A stretch of DNA of 64,000 nt. Source: Peronospora farinosa (taxonomy: Eukaryota; Oomycota; Peronosporomycetes; Peronosporales; Peronosporaceae). The position numbers were made by a program, and so were the translations under genes. Of this stretch, positions 43,236-53,034 are shown one piece after another. Positions within the stretch are counted from its first letter, which is position 1; each line of letters begins with the position of its first letter. The notes below the pieces were generated by a model. That model saw nothing but the letters and a program-made list of their open reading frames with translations, was not told where the DNA came from and made no database searches. Where the stretch lies: positions 62,001 through 126,000 of the forward strand of contig CANTFK010000024.1 in assembly GCA_947646735.1 (NCBI GenBank), given 5' to 3'.

Positions 43236-43258
43236 TCTCCACGGATCATTGTAACACT

Positions 43259-44344
43259 ATGACTATCATGAGTAAGATCAACACTCTGACAGATGCAGCC
43301 GTCGTTGTAAGCCCTTATCTAGCTGCTGTTGCTACAATGACCAAGGCAAAACTTCAGCTTCAGGCCTCTATTGTATCTACTCTGATTGAATGTGTCCCTA
43401 GCTGGAGCAACGTAGAGCCATACTCTGTTGACGTGGAACACTTGGGTGGTGCCATGACAAACCTCATCTTTGCTGTGCATAAACCCAACGGAAACGAACG
43501 TGACGTGCTTGTACGCGTGTACGGCGAAGGCACGGAATCATTTTTCTCACGTGTAGAAGAGACGCGATTGTTTCAACTGCTGAGTGATAAGAAAATTGGA
43601 GTGAAATTGCTTGGTCAGTTTGCTAATGGCCGAGTTGAGAAACTCATTTATGGCTCCACGTATACGAACAAGCGTATGCGACAGATGAATGAGTCTCGAC
43701 TTATTGCCAAGCAACTACGTGTGTTTCATGAACTAAACATTGATATTGACCGAAGACCTACGTACATGACGAGTATCCGCAAGTTATTGGAGGTAGTACG
43801 TGTCAAATGCACCCATGAGAAATTTACAAACATTGTGGACTTGAAGCAATTAACTAAAGATGTGGATGAGCTTGAGGAGATTCTAGACCAAGTGCCGTCT
43901 CTTGTGGTGTTGAGTCATAATGACTTGCAATATGGCAACATCATGAAGAATGACGAGGGAGATGCAGTGCTCATTGACTTTGAGTATACGAGCTATAACC
44001 CGCGCGGGTATGACCTGGGTAACCACTTTTGTGAGTGGGCGTACGACTACCACAAGAAAGTGAACGCACATCTGGGAGATTTTAGCAAGTACCCGACGGA
44101 GGAAGAACAGCGCAACTTTTGTCGCGCATACTTGGCTGGGAAGGAAAGTGACGACAGTGACGTTAACGAGCATGAGATCAAAAAGCTGAGACTGGAAGCC
44201 AACACGTATTCGTTAGCATCTCACATGTTCTGGGCTCTCTGGGGTTACATCCAGGCCTCCCAGTCAGAGATTGACTTTGACTTTTTGGCCTACGGCAAGT
44301 GCCGCTACGATGCATTCAAGTCTCGTGTAACACTCAAGAACTAA
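43259..44344 (+). CDS. Choline/ethanolamine kinase
   Basis: A single exon of 361 residues from the ATG after the CA repeat. It phosphorylates choline or ethanolamine, the first step of the Kennedy pathway to phosphatidylcholine and phosphatidylethanolamine. Signatures: HLGGAMTNLIFAV (nucleotide loop), the Brenner motif LSHNDLQYGNIM and the choline-kinase motif LIDFEYTSYNPRGYDLGNHFCEW. An in-frame ORF continues upstream through the microsatellite, but that part is simple sequence, so I start at 43259 (an internal Met at 43268 is also possible). Which amino alcohol is preferred cannot be told. The gene lies inside the inferred inverted segment and is intact. Confidence 0.93.
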   Translation: MTIMSKINTLTDAAVVVSPYLAAVATMTKAKLQLQASIVSTLIECVPSWSNVEPYSVDVEHLGGAMTNLIFAVHKPNGNERDVLVRVYGEGTESFFSRVEETRLFQLLSDKKIGVKLLGQFANGRVEKLIYGSTYTNKRMRQMNESRLIAKQLRVFHELNIDIDRRPTYMTSIRKLLEVVRVKCTHEKFTNIVDLKQLTKDVDELEEILDQVPSLVVLSHNDLQYGNIMKNDEGDAVLIDFEYTSYNPRGYDLGNHFCEWAYDYHKKVNAHLGDFSKYPTEEEQRNFCRAYLAGKESDDSDVNEHEIKKLRLEANTYSLASHMFWALWGYIQASQSEIDFDFLAYGKCRYDAFKSRVTLKN

Positions 44345-45569
44345 ATTGATGTGCAGACCAGCAACGACGAATGTATTGGCATGTTCCCATGATGCCTTTT
44401 TTTAGCAGGTTTCAGTGTTGGCAGACAATCAGCAAGCATAGAAGTAAGCTGGATTCCAACGTAATGAATGAAGATAGCGTATTAGCATCTACAAGAATAA
44501 TGTATTAAGTAGATCTTGAGACGTTGTAACGGCTGTGCTACTACAGGTATAACCTAGCGCATCAACAGGTTTATAAGGGACTACAAGCTTGCTCCATGCC
44601 TGACGTCTGCTGTTTTCTGTAGATGATGGACGACCTCATGATGATCTACAATATATGCATAAATACCGACCAGAATGCTGCGGTGTTGTCATCGACCAAA
44701 CAACGCCTCTTAACAAGATGAATTGCACTCGAAAGCTCGGCGGTCAGCACTTTCAGCAATAGCTTAGGTCATATTTGAGCCTCCTGACAACTATTGCTAG
44801 TGATCATGTAACCTGCCTGGAATGTATCAACTTTACAAAGACGTGGCTCCTTTCGTGCGTGTATCGCAATTCGGTCGTGCAGAGCGATGGTTTTCTCATC
44901 CCACGCCACGTTGGGCGTCGCGCAAAGCGACTAGCCTGATGCTGGAGGCCGATGCGCTAGGCTTTCTCGCAGCTACGAATAGCCAAAAAACTATTTAACA
45001 TCCTTTCAAATGCAGAGAAATCGGTTGTCAAGAGTGTTCAAGCTGCTTACAATCTGTGTGGAAGCAAAGCGGATTTGGGATTGCCTACTCTTGTTCTTCT
45101 TACTGTGTCTCATTTGGTATCAGAGCGTAGAACTACCGAGAAGAAGTGGTGCTCTGGTCAATTGGAAGTAAATCGCCGACACTTGAGTTTCGAGTCCGAA
45201 ACTGCTAGCACGTCAGGATTCACAAAGAACATTGCAGTGGATAACGACAAGCCTTGGTGAAGACGCATCGCTGTTTGCCAATCTACTCGGAATCCAGAGA
45301 ACTGATCATGTTAATGACACCAGTACTGTAATCGCTCTGAAGATCAGCACCGATACAGACATTAGCCGATCCATGACGAGAATGTAAGCGGTACGGCTGC
45401 TCGGATCTAGTGCACGCAACGGAAGATCTAACAAGATAAAAGACGGTCTGACGGGAAAGATTGATTGTCTCCAATTGTTCTGGTCTGATGCATGAAAATC
45501 TGGTCGCCATGGAGGATGGACATTATCTAACTCACTGAATCCGGGATTCCATCCTGTGCCACGCTGCCT
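44345..45569. other. Intergenic, decayed sequence
   Basis: 1.2 kb with only short ORFs. A stretch near 44985-45130 reads LFNILSNAEKSVVKSVQAAYNLCG in one frame, which may be a gene relic, but I cannot name it. No promoter other than the Inr of the next gene is seen. Confidence 0.5.
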
Positions 45570-45585
45570 CCTCACTTTCCATTTT
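45570..45585 (+). promoter_or_regulatory. Oomycete initiator (Inr) of effector gene 1
   Basis: CCTCACTTTCCATTTT matches GCTCATTYYNCAWTTT at 14 of 16 positions and lies 39-54 bases upstream of the ATG. The same element is kept at 61406-61421 in the paralogue. Confidence 0.7.
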
Positions 45586-45623
45586 GCTCCAAGCTCATCG
45601 TGTCAAGTATCAAGATAGTCACC

Positions 45624-46829
45624 ATGTCAAGGGCAGTCCGATTTTCCTGCGCGCTGGTTATGATCGCGCTCGTCATTTGCTCATCTCCAACCGTGGCAAC
45701 CCCCAAGTCAACTTCTGCGGGTGTCGCGTTGAATACGCTGCATTCGTCTCATGCCCCGGCCGTGATGAAGCGGCGCTTGAGGAGTACCATGGCCATGGAG
45801 ACGACTGAAACTTCTGAAGAAAGAGCCTCTACCTTTCGTATTCCAGAAGTGGCTTCCAGCTTCTCCAGCCTGAAGCCCACTTCTGCGGCGATTTACGAGA
45901 AACTTCAACGTTGGGTGTGGCGACTGACGCGGCAAACGCCGGATAACGTGTTTAAGCTTTTGAAGCTCGACAAAATCGACAAACCCAACAAGATCAGCAC
46001 AGAAGGAGCCAAACTGTTTGAAAACTCACGCTTTAAGAAGTGGGTCAATTTTGTCGATGCAAAATTCTCGAAAGATCCCAAGGCGAAAGTTGAGGCAATC
46101 TTTGCGATTCTGGTAGCTCATTACGGTGACGGTGCTGCATTGGCTAGGCTTCTCGATTTTGGAAAGTTGCACAGAGGTGATAAACCCATCGCTGATCTCG
46201 CTGCAGCCCTGCAAGTGGCGCAGCTCAAACATTGGAATAAGAACGAGAAAACGGTGGAAAACGTCTTAGAGATTTTGGAGCTGCATAAGACACAAGGCAA
46301 TCCTCTTCTAGATCCACTCTTTTCGCAGTTGTCCGCTTATGTCGAGCTTAAACACCCAAACGACCCCGCAGCGGCAACTAAGGCAATGTCGACGGCTTTT
46401 CGAGAATTTTACAAGGACGACACTGCTTGGGCCAAATTTCTAGTTGATGGAACGAAGAGAGACAGTGTGAATATCATCGCCTACGATTTGCTACAGTCGC
46501 AGCTCTCACTGTGGGAGGAAGGAGAGAAAACGCTTTTTACGCATTTGGGGCTGGATCAGATTAAAGAAGGACTGTTTGAAAACCCACTATTCAAGCAGTG
46601 GGTCGCCATCGTCGAGGAGATACACTGGGAAACTCCTAAAACGGCAAGTGATGTAATCTTGTCAACTCTGGCAGCTCATTTCGGTGAAAAAGCTGCATGG
46701 GCTGATATTCTCGTTGCTGGAACAAAGGTTCCCCGTACGGAATATCTAGCCTTAAAGCTGATGACGAGACAAATCGTGAGGTGGCGTGACATTGAAAAAA
46801 AAGTGTGGACGAGGTTTTTACGCTTTTGA
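45624..46829 (+). CDS. Secreted RXLR-EER protein with WY-type repeats, copy 1
   Basis: A 401-residue intronless ORF. Signal peptide about 1-25 (CALVMIALVICSSPTVA). The host-translocation-associated motif RRLR is at 50-53 and EER at 65-67, the standard RXLR-EER spacing. The body is made of repeated helical modules of about 90 residues, each with a W near its start and a Y or F near its end (for example VFKLLKLDKIDK...FKKWVNFV...AHYGDGAALARLL; EKTVENVLEILEL...PLFSQLSAYVEL...FYKDDTAWAKFL), i.e. an LWY-type effector. The frame ends soon after DIEKK at an A8 run (46795-46802), while the next module stays open in another frame (46805-47401). The host target is unknown. It lies within the inferred inversion. 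Confidence 0.88.
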   Translation: MSRAVRFSCALVMIALVICSSPTVATPKSTSAGVALNTLHSSHAPAVMKRRLRSTMAMETTETSEERASTFRIPEVASSFSSLKPTSAAIYEKLQRWVWRLTRQTPDNVFKLLKLDKIDKPNKISTEGAKLFENSRFKKWVNFVDAKFSKDPKAKVEAIFAILVAHYGDGAALARLLDFGKLHRGDKPIADLAAALQVAQLKHWNKNEKTVENVLEILELHKTQGNPLLDPLFSQLSAYVELKHPNDPAAATKAMSTAFREFYKDDTAWAKFLVDGTKRDSVNIIAYDLLQSQLSLWEEGEKTLFTHLGLDQIKEGLFENPLFKQWVAIVEEIHWETPKTASDVILSTLAAHFGEKAAWADILVAGTKVPRTEYLALKLMTRQIVRWRDIEKKVWTRFLRF

Positions 46830-47401
46830 AACTGGAAAACGGACTGTTTGAAAGCCCACGAATGTTGCTGTGGCTGAATTATGTCGAGAGGTATTTCATA
46901 GAGGAGCAAAAAGCTATGTACTCTAGGTCGCGTACAGCGCAACTTGTAGGTATTTTTTCTAGATTGGGGTATGACAAGGCTATAAAGGCGGCTGAAAAAG
47001 CTGATGCGGTGGCTGAAGAGGCTAAGAAAGCGGCTGATGAGGCGGCTGAAGAAGCTAATGCGGCGGCCATCGAGGCTAAGAAAGAGGCTGATGCGGTGGC
47101 TGAAGAGGCTAAGAAAGCGGCTGATGCGGCGGCTAGGAAGGCTGAGGAGGCTGAGAATGCTGTTAAGAAGGCTGAGATGGCGCCTTATGAGGCAATGTTA
47201 TCAACCTTACGTCGCCATTCCAAAAACGATATTGCATTAAGCAATAGTCTTGCTATGGGTATGGAGGTTGACTATTGGAAGGTGAGACAAACTGCTAAGG
47301 AACTGCAAAAGATGCTTGATTCGAGCCGACCACAGGAAGATCTTAGCAAGGTTTCCGCACCTGGAGCTGAATTAGACAGCAATTTCGATGTTCATGGTTA
47401 G
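46805..47401 (+). CDS. Out-of-frame C-terminal part of effector copy 1
   Basis: An open frame of about 198 codons that continues the WY repeat pattern (VFTLLKLENGLFESPRML) directly after the A8 run. It then has an Ala/Glu/Lys-rich repeat of units like AEEAKKAAD (about 46978-47180), probably a long helix, and another module end (STLRRHSKNDIALSNSLA). It has no plausible start of its own. It is reached only if the reading frame shifts by one at the A8 run, so it is either the lost tail of a broken gene or the product of slippage. Confidence 0.55.
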   Translation: MDEVFTLLKLENGLFESPRMLLWLNYVERYFIEEQKAMYSRSRTAQLVGIFSRLGYDKAIKAAEKADAVAEEAKKAADEAAEEANAAAIEAKKEADAVAEEAKKAADAAARKAEEAENAVKKAEMAPYEAMLSTLRRHSKNDIALSNSLAMGMEVDYWKVRQTAKELQKMLDSSRPQEDLSKVSAPGAELDSNFDVHG

Positions 47402-47826
47402 CAGCTGGACTTTACATAACTCTGCTTGGAAAAGGCAATTCGGACGTCATAAGATGCTCAAGACCATGTAAGCATTTTGCGAAATGAACTAAGCGTTCTG
47501 TAGCAAACCTCTTGCCAGTACTATAGTCTGCCTCCCTCTCAATGCATGAACCCACTACTGATGTCGTTCTCTTTTACAAGCATCAATCTTGATCTTGGAC
47601 TCAACCTTCAGGTCAGTCTGCGCATTTACCACTTGGTCGAATAGTGCGCCAGTTCAGATTAGCGTGCAGCCATCGTTCCTTATCCATAGTAGTTTCTTGA
47701 TACTTGGTGACTTGTTTCATTGCAGAAAATTTGCAGGTGAAAGCAACGCACGCTGACTGCTACGAGTCCTAACGTTCAGGTGCATTTCGACGCTATTTGC
47801 TGCCTCTACTTCTTGTCACTAGTCAC
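47402..47826 (+). repeat. 3' flank of effector 1, duplicated at 63417-63839
   Basis: About 425 bp of non-coding sequence that is almost identical to 63417-63839; by eye I find only a handful of differences (for example ACTTGG/ACGTGG and one T lost in ATTTGC/ATTGC). It marks the right part of the effector duplication unit. The two copies part ways right after CACTAGTCA: into the PCCA relic here, into unrelated sequence in the other copy. Confidence 0.85.
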
Positions 47827-48930
47827 AAGCGCTCCGGGCGATCTTTGCCATATCGGAGACCATCAAGTCATAGAACCTAGAGGTGTCACTACCTTCATGC
47901 ACACTCGAGTCCACGCGCAACACTGGAAGGTGAACGGTCTCCTTGCACTGGACCAGCCGCTCAATATTATGGCAAACAGCTACACCTCCCATCCTCAGCG
48001 TACATACGGCTCTTCATAGTCCAACCGTAGATCTTCCTTCACTGGTCCTCCTAGCAATTCCTTACGCATGCAGCCACGCAAATCATCTGTTCCATGGAGT
48101 CCACACTCGAGATAAGCTCTGTCACGGGGTGTTCCACCTGAAAACGCCGAGTTCATCTCTACGAAATACAAGCTCTTGCGTCTACCACGCAAACCTCACT
48201 ATGTCGGCACTTACACGGCCCTTTTCGGGCCAATATCACCATTTGCTAGCTACTCTCGTCTCCAGGCCCAGAAGCACACTCGGAGCTTCTCAGTCACGTT
48301 TGGTTTCCGACATCAAATTGAGCATTCTCTCTCAGACAGCGGCATGATGTTTCCGTGTGAATCTGCGAGAAGATCAATTTGTCGTGGGTCTTCAATACTT
48401 CCTCGAAATAACATGATATCGACTCCAAGCTGCTAGCTGCCTCTTCCTTCGATTATACACCTCCTCGTCATTATACACAACTCTCATCTCTGTATCTCTT
48501 CCTCCAGCACCAGCCTTGACCATAATTGGATACTCTATTTCCTGAACTCCTCGGACATGTCAATCTCCTCCAAGAAGCCGGGGGTGGTGTTGATCCCCGC
48601 GCCCATTGACCAGTTGTTTGACTCAATGTTGCCTCTTATGGCCTGAATGGCCTCATGAGCAAATGAACGTTACATCCAACAGTCTCCAAAGCTTCGTAGC
48701 CTGAATGCACATGAAGCCTTGATGACTTCCACGTTCGTGGAGATGCTGAAATTAGCTACAACTCGAAGGTGCTGGACCCACGTATACCGCCTGGTCTGCC
48801 ATGTCGGCCATACAGTTCACATCGGGCCCCGAGCACACAGCCACCGTCGTGATGCCCACTGCAAGACGCGCGCGGCGATCTTACCGCGGTTAGCAACGAA
48901 GATCTTCTCACAAATTTCTAACACATTGTT
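47827..48930 (-). pseudogene. Propionyl-CoA carboxylase alpha relic, N-terminal part
   Basis: Read on the minus strand, broken frames follow the biotin carboxylase order: at about 48920 EKIFVANRGKIAARVL (family KILVANRGEIACRV), MADQAVYVGPAP, AIQAIRGNIESN, GINTTPGFLEEID, MVKAGAGG (the ATP-grasp Gly loop), a segment like EDPRQIDLLADSHGNI, SERECSI, VEHPVTELISSVDSMEQMICVAA. Several frameshifts and stops separate them. This is the part missing from the 41556-42790 relic, and the last 295 bp (47827-48121) are shared with it in inverted orientation. It looks like the other half of one gene. Confidence 0.75.
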
Positions 48931-49227
48931 TCAGGAGCTGAGCATCTTTGTTCAGACTCAACATTATCCACTGCATTTACACCACACAGCGTGATCCCAT
49001 TCAAGTTACACTTGACCATCACTCAATCGATAACGCCGTACCATGTACGTCGTCCAAATGCCGGTGTGACGGCTCGATGTCAGGTGTGTAGCTAGCACAT
49101 GTACGACTTGGTTGTCGAACCTTGTGCACCTTCAACTCTGGCATTAAAAGTAATTTATGCAGTATGATCCACGCTGCAGCAAATTCCGTCGCATTTTTTG
49201 CCTGCAGCCACGTATTGTAGCTTCAGA

Positions 49228-51223
49228 TGTAACGGGCTAAAAGTTACTCGGTACGTTAAGTATCGAATACTTAACGGGCAGGCCTAAAACGGTACGAGGT
49301 ACCTTAGGCCTGCCACTTGGGTGTGGCACATCAATGTGATCTACCCTCGTGAAGGTGATATCCATGAATGGATTCACATTCAACGAGGATGTTGCCAGTT
49401 GGGACTGAGCGTCATGGTGACGCTTCAGACACACGTCATCAGCGAGCTTAAATATATTTCAAGCTCGCACGTAAGAATACGCTTCTAAGGTGGCGCGTAT
49501 CCAATCTTTGCATAATTAGCCCATCTGTAGTTAAACTTATACATTTAGTTAAAATCTATTAAATATAAGTCAGTCTTGAATATACTAACTATCGCCCACT
49601 GCGCACGAGAAGCTTAATAAGCTTCGGCGTGACGTAAGTGAAGTACTCCTTAGTTATTCGTTGCGCGGACCGCTCTAAGCGTCTGGCAACGGTTGGCACT
49701 GCGCTTTGAGTGCCGCTTACACCACCACCACCGCACGTGGAGGTGAGACGGTCTAACCGCTTCCTCACGCTGCTTGAAGGTGTGTGTCCGCGTAGTACGT
49801 GACAGCTTCTATTCGAAGCGCCCGTCTGCAATAAGGCCCTATGTTCCGACCGAGGATACAACTTAAGTGACAAAGAACTAGTGTTATCAGAAACCTTTTG
49901 GTAATGTACCCTTACGTCAGCATGCCGTCACTTTAAAAAAACGTGCAATGATAATACTGAAGAGGCAACTGCAACAACTTAATGCCATGCTGATGGATGC
50001 TGGTGAGGTGTAGGAATGTAATATTCCTATAGTAAGACATAATTCGATCACAACTAGTTTTCGCTCGCCGAGTCTTTGGTCGATGAGTCTTCACTAATCG
50101 AGTCCTGGGTCGTCGAGTCGTTGCTCGTCGAGTCTTCGTTCGTCGAGTCCGGTAGATAATCGATCGTCCTTGTAACTAGATAAGTGTATAGGAGAGACAG
50201 TGAAATAGCGGAGAGCCACTCAATAGGCTCTCCGGAGTAGAAAAGAGATATATCAATAGTGAGCAGAGTATTACAAGACAAGTATACGTTTACGTCTACC
50301 GTGGGCCTGGATTATGCCTGCCGTCTAATTCCGAGAGGCATATCATGTAGGAGTTTCGACCGCTGGTAACGCCAAGAGTATAAGTCGGCCTGGGTGGTTC
50401 ATTGCTTGCGTATTAGCAAAAGAGAGTCTCGTCAATCGACGGGCCGGTGGGCCTCAGCCGAGGGCAACGTAACCCTTCTAGTCGGGCGTAAAGTGCACCC
50501 GGTGACCTGTAAAAGCGCGAGAGTGCCGGCGTCCCCCATTGGTGTGAGGTCACAGAATATGAGAGAACAGAAGCTGCTGAGCTCAGGCAGGCTTTTCGAG
50601 AAAAATGTAGGCTTTCAGCTATGGTGTAAACGATCACTGTTAAGAAGTTGCCTTGTGCTACTAGCACACACCTTCAGCACAAGCGAGGAAGCGGTTAGAC
50701 CGTCTTACCTTCGCGTGCGAGGGTGGTTAGGAGGTTGGTCGACTTCTTAAGCAGTCGTACCACCAGTTGCCTCTCGCTTAAGCGAGAGTGCAACGAACTT
50801 CTAAAACAAGAAGTCATCGACGTCACGTAGAAGCTTTTTCAGCTTCTCATGCGTGGTGCTTCGGTGTTAGCAAATTCAAGACTGATTTATATTTATAGAA
50901 TTTAACTAAATATAAATCTAACTACTGATTGGTTAAGATGTAATGATGGGTGCCATCTCTATAGATGCGCATCCCAACGTGCGAGCTTAAATATATTTAA
51001 GCTCGCTCAATGACGTAACTGACTGACGTCATTCGATGACGCCTAGTCCCAGCTGGGCGTCATCCCCATCAATGTGAATACACCTAGTGTATATCACATA
51101 CGCAAGGGTGTGACACATGGTGTCTCACCCGAGCGACAGGTCTTAAGTGCTTACGTACCTTTTTAGACCTGCCCGTTAAGTATCGAATACTTAACGGGTA
51201 CGTGTAGCGTTGAGCCCGTTACA
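49228..51223. mobile_element. 2.0-kb element with long inverted arms, TG...CA ends
   Basis: The ends are perfect inverted repeats TGTAACGGGCT and AGCCCGTTACA. Inside, about 600 bp on each side (49228-49830 and 50630-51223) are diverged inverted copies of each other: both hold the palindrome GTTAAGTATCGAATACTTAA, an AGCTTAAATATATTT palindrome, an AT-rich TTTAGTTAAA block and the segment AGACGGTCTAACCGCTTCCT. The centre (about 49830-50630) is unrelated and holds a minisatellite. No transposase or pol was recognised. It could be a foldback-type non-autonomous element, or two related LTRs (oomycete Gypsy-like TGTAACGGG ends) facing each other. No clear target-site duplication was seen. Confidence 0.7.
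50054..50158. repeat. 15-bp minisatellite in element centre
   Basis: About six tandem units around CGTCGAGTC plus a variable 6-base part (GTCTTTG, GTCTTCA, GTCCTGG, GTCGTTG, GTCTTCG). On the minus strand these are in-frame units of five codons reading DSTxx, at the end of a 75-codon ORF (50281-50054) with a hydrophobic segment; coding status is doubtful. Confidence 0.75.
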
Positions 51224-51432
51224 TAGGTCAAAAGTCGCAACTGAACTCGAAGGGGCGAACCACGAAGGGATCTGTTCCTAACGTATTAGCTCAATTTCGC
51301 CGGCTTACTCGGCGAATTGTAGTTTTCATATTATTAGTCATGCCAATAACCGTTTCTAAAAATCACTATATCACAACTGGTGCTAGTGAAGATCACAAGC
51401 AGTCGAGTTACGAAAGCATTATGTAAATGTTA

Positions 51433-51448
51433 GAAAGGATCGTGTGTG
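51433..51448. repeat. LINE target-site duplication, left
   Basis: GAAAGGATCGTGTGTG, repeated exactly at 60843-60858. It defines the left (3') edge of the LINE. Confidence 0.88.
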
Positions 51449-51480
51449 GTTGTTCAGATCGTCTATTTACATGGTGTTAA

Positions 51481-53034
51481 CTATGTGCAAGATCTCTGGA
51501 AAGTCCTGAGCCAGGATGTCAACGCCGGTTGGCCCGACTGTAAATCATGGCTGGTCACCGTTGAAAGCGGTGGCCCTCTAGGTTCGCGCTCGAGCAACTC
51601 GATGCATGCATATAGCAAAGCACCCGTTGTGGCGGACGCAACTTTTTGATGCTCTCTCTTCGCGATCGCTCGGAGCTGACAAAGGCACGAAGCCCAAAAA
51701 CTGGCTATGCTGCTGGGAAGGTGGAGCGGGACTGCCTTGTAGACAGCGGCATTTCTGTCGACCCATAGCCGTGTGTGACATATCGTTGCCAAGACGTGCC
51801 AAATTCGCGTCCAGACACGTTCGGCTGCATCCGTGTCATCCTGAAATCGGTCCGCTAGACTTTGCATACGGTGCTCGGGTATGCTGTGAACCCTTCGGCT
51901 TGCACAGGCCACCACAAAGTGTTTGGTCGCTTGGCGGGTAACTTGGTGCCCAGTCCAGTGACCAATAAGTTTGCCCCATAGCGCTGCAGCGCAGGCACAG
52001 TCCCAAAACAGATGACCAATGGTCTCCTCACTGCCGCTGCAGGCCGGTGCCTTTCTGCAACTATTATTTTCGTACCTCGTAGCGTGATACAGATTTAATT
52101 GTCTGGTCGCCACCCTGTACCCTGTCCAGACTTGATACGGTGTGAGTCCATTACTATGATCCCACACTTGCCTCGGCGTTTGCCGGAGCGCTGCGCATTG
52201 CCATTCATCCGTCGTTGCAGATTTGGACAGTCGATCAATGAGAACGGAAAGTTGGCGAGCGAGAACCTTTTTATGGAACCGGAAAGCTTGCTTGCCTAAG
52301 GCCTTTGTAACGAAGTGATTAGACGTTGTAGTCGGCACAGACCAAGGAAACCGATGCAGCTGCGGGTGCGCTTCGAATACCAGACCCCAAGTTCTAATCT
52401 CACGACAGACCGCCTGGCGTTCCGATGGCGAACCGACAGTGAGCTCCGGCAGGAAGCCGTGACAAAACCAGTGTAACCCATCATCAGCTTGGTGCAGAGT
52501 GACAGGCCGAGTTTGGCCGTGCTTGATATCCGTCGAGTGACCTTCGATAAGGCCTGCTCCGAGAAGCTTCCAGCGAAAACTGCGGAGACATGGTGGTGCC
52601 TGTCGTAGGCGTAGTGGCGGTGCCGCGTGCAACTCTGACCCGATAGGTAAGTCCGGGGATGAAAGCAAGATGGCTGTTGCCCACCGACGGAGTTTTGCGT
52701 TGGAATGAGGGCCGGGTTGGTCCTGAGGGATTGGTATTCGTAAAACGAATTCCGCTGGCCCCGTACGCCGGATGTGTAGTTGTTCGAGGGTGCAGTCCTC
52801 GATCCTGTTATAAGTAGTCCTGGCCAGCATGTTGCCTCCCTGGTCCCGAATCCATGGGTTCGCACTCCAGTTAAAAGTGACCCAGAATCGCTGAATTTCC
52901 TCCGGCATATTATCATACCCCAGCAGCCGTATGGGGAAAGGGTCAATGAACGACAGTACCAATTCGTCCCCCTCCCACCAGCTAATGGCTCGGTCAAGTA
53001 AGGCCGAGGAGTGGGCGTGCCTCCACGCGGTCAC
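51481..53034 (-). pseudogene. LINE C-terminal region with zf-RVT finger
   Basis: A 517-codon frame following the RT frame. Near the middle, TPYQVWTGYRVATRQLN...CRKAPACSGSEETIGHLFWDCACAAALWGKL is the zf-RVT type zinc-binding motif found after the RT in many LINEs (Cys, Cys, His and Cys spaced around HLFWDC). The rest is Trp-rich and unassigned. It continues the RT polypeptide after a frameshift at about 53034. Confidence 0.8.

Noticed and set aside
47780..48436. Several plus-strand ORFs of 80-130 codons after effector 1
   Set aside because: They are antisense to the minus-strand PCCA relic, whose family motifs explain the open frames.
50394..50750. 118-codon ORF inside the 2.0-kb element
   Set aside because: It crosses from the unique centre into the inverted arm, where the mirror copy has no corresponding frame; no domain recognised.
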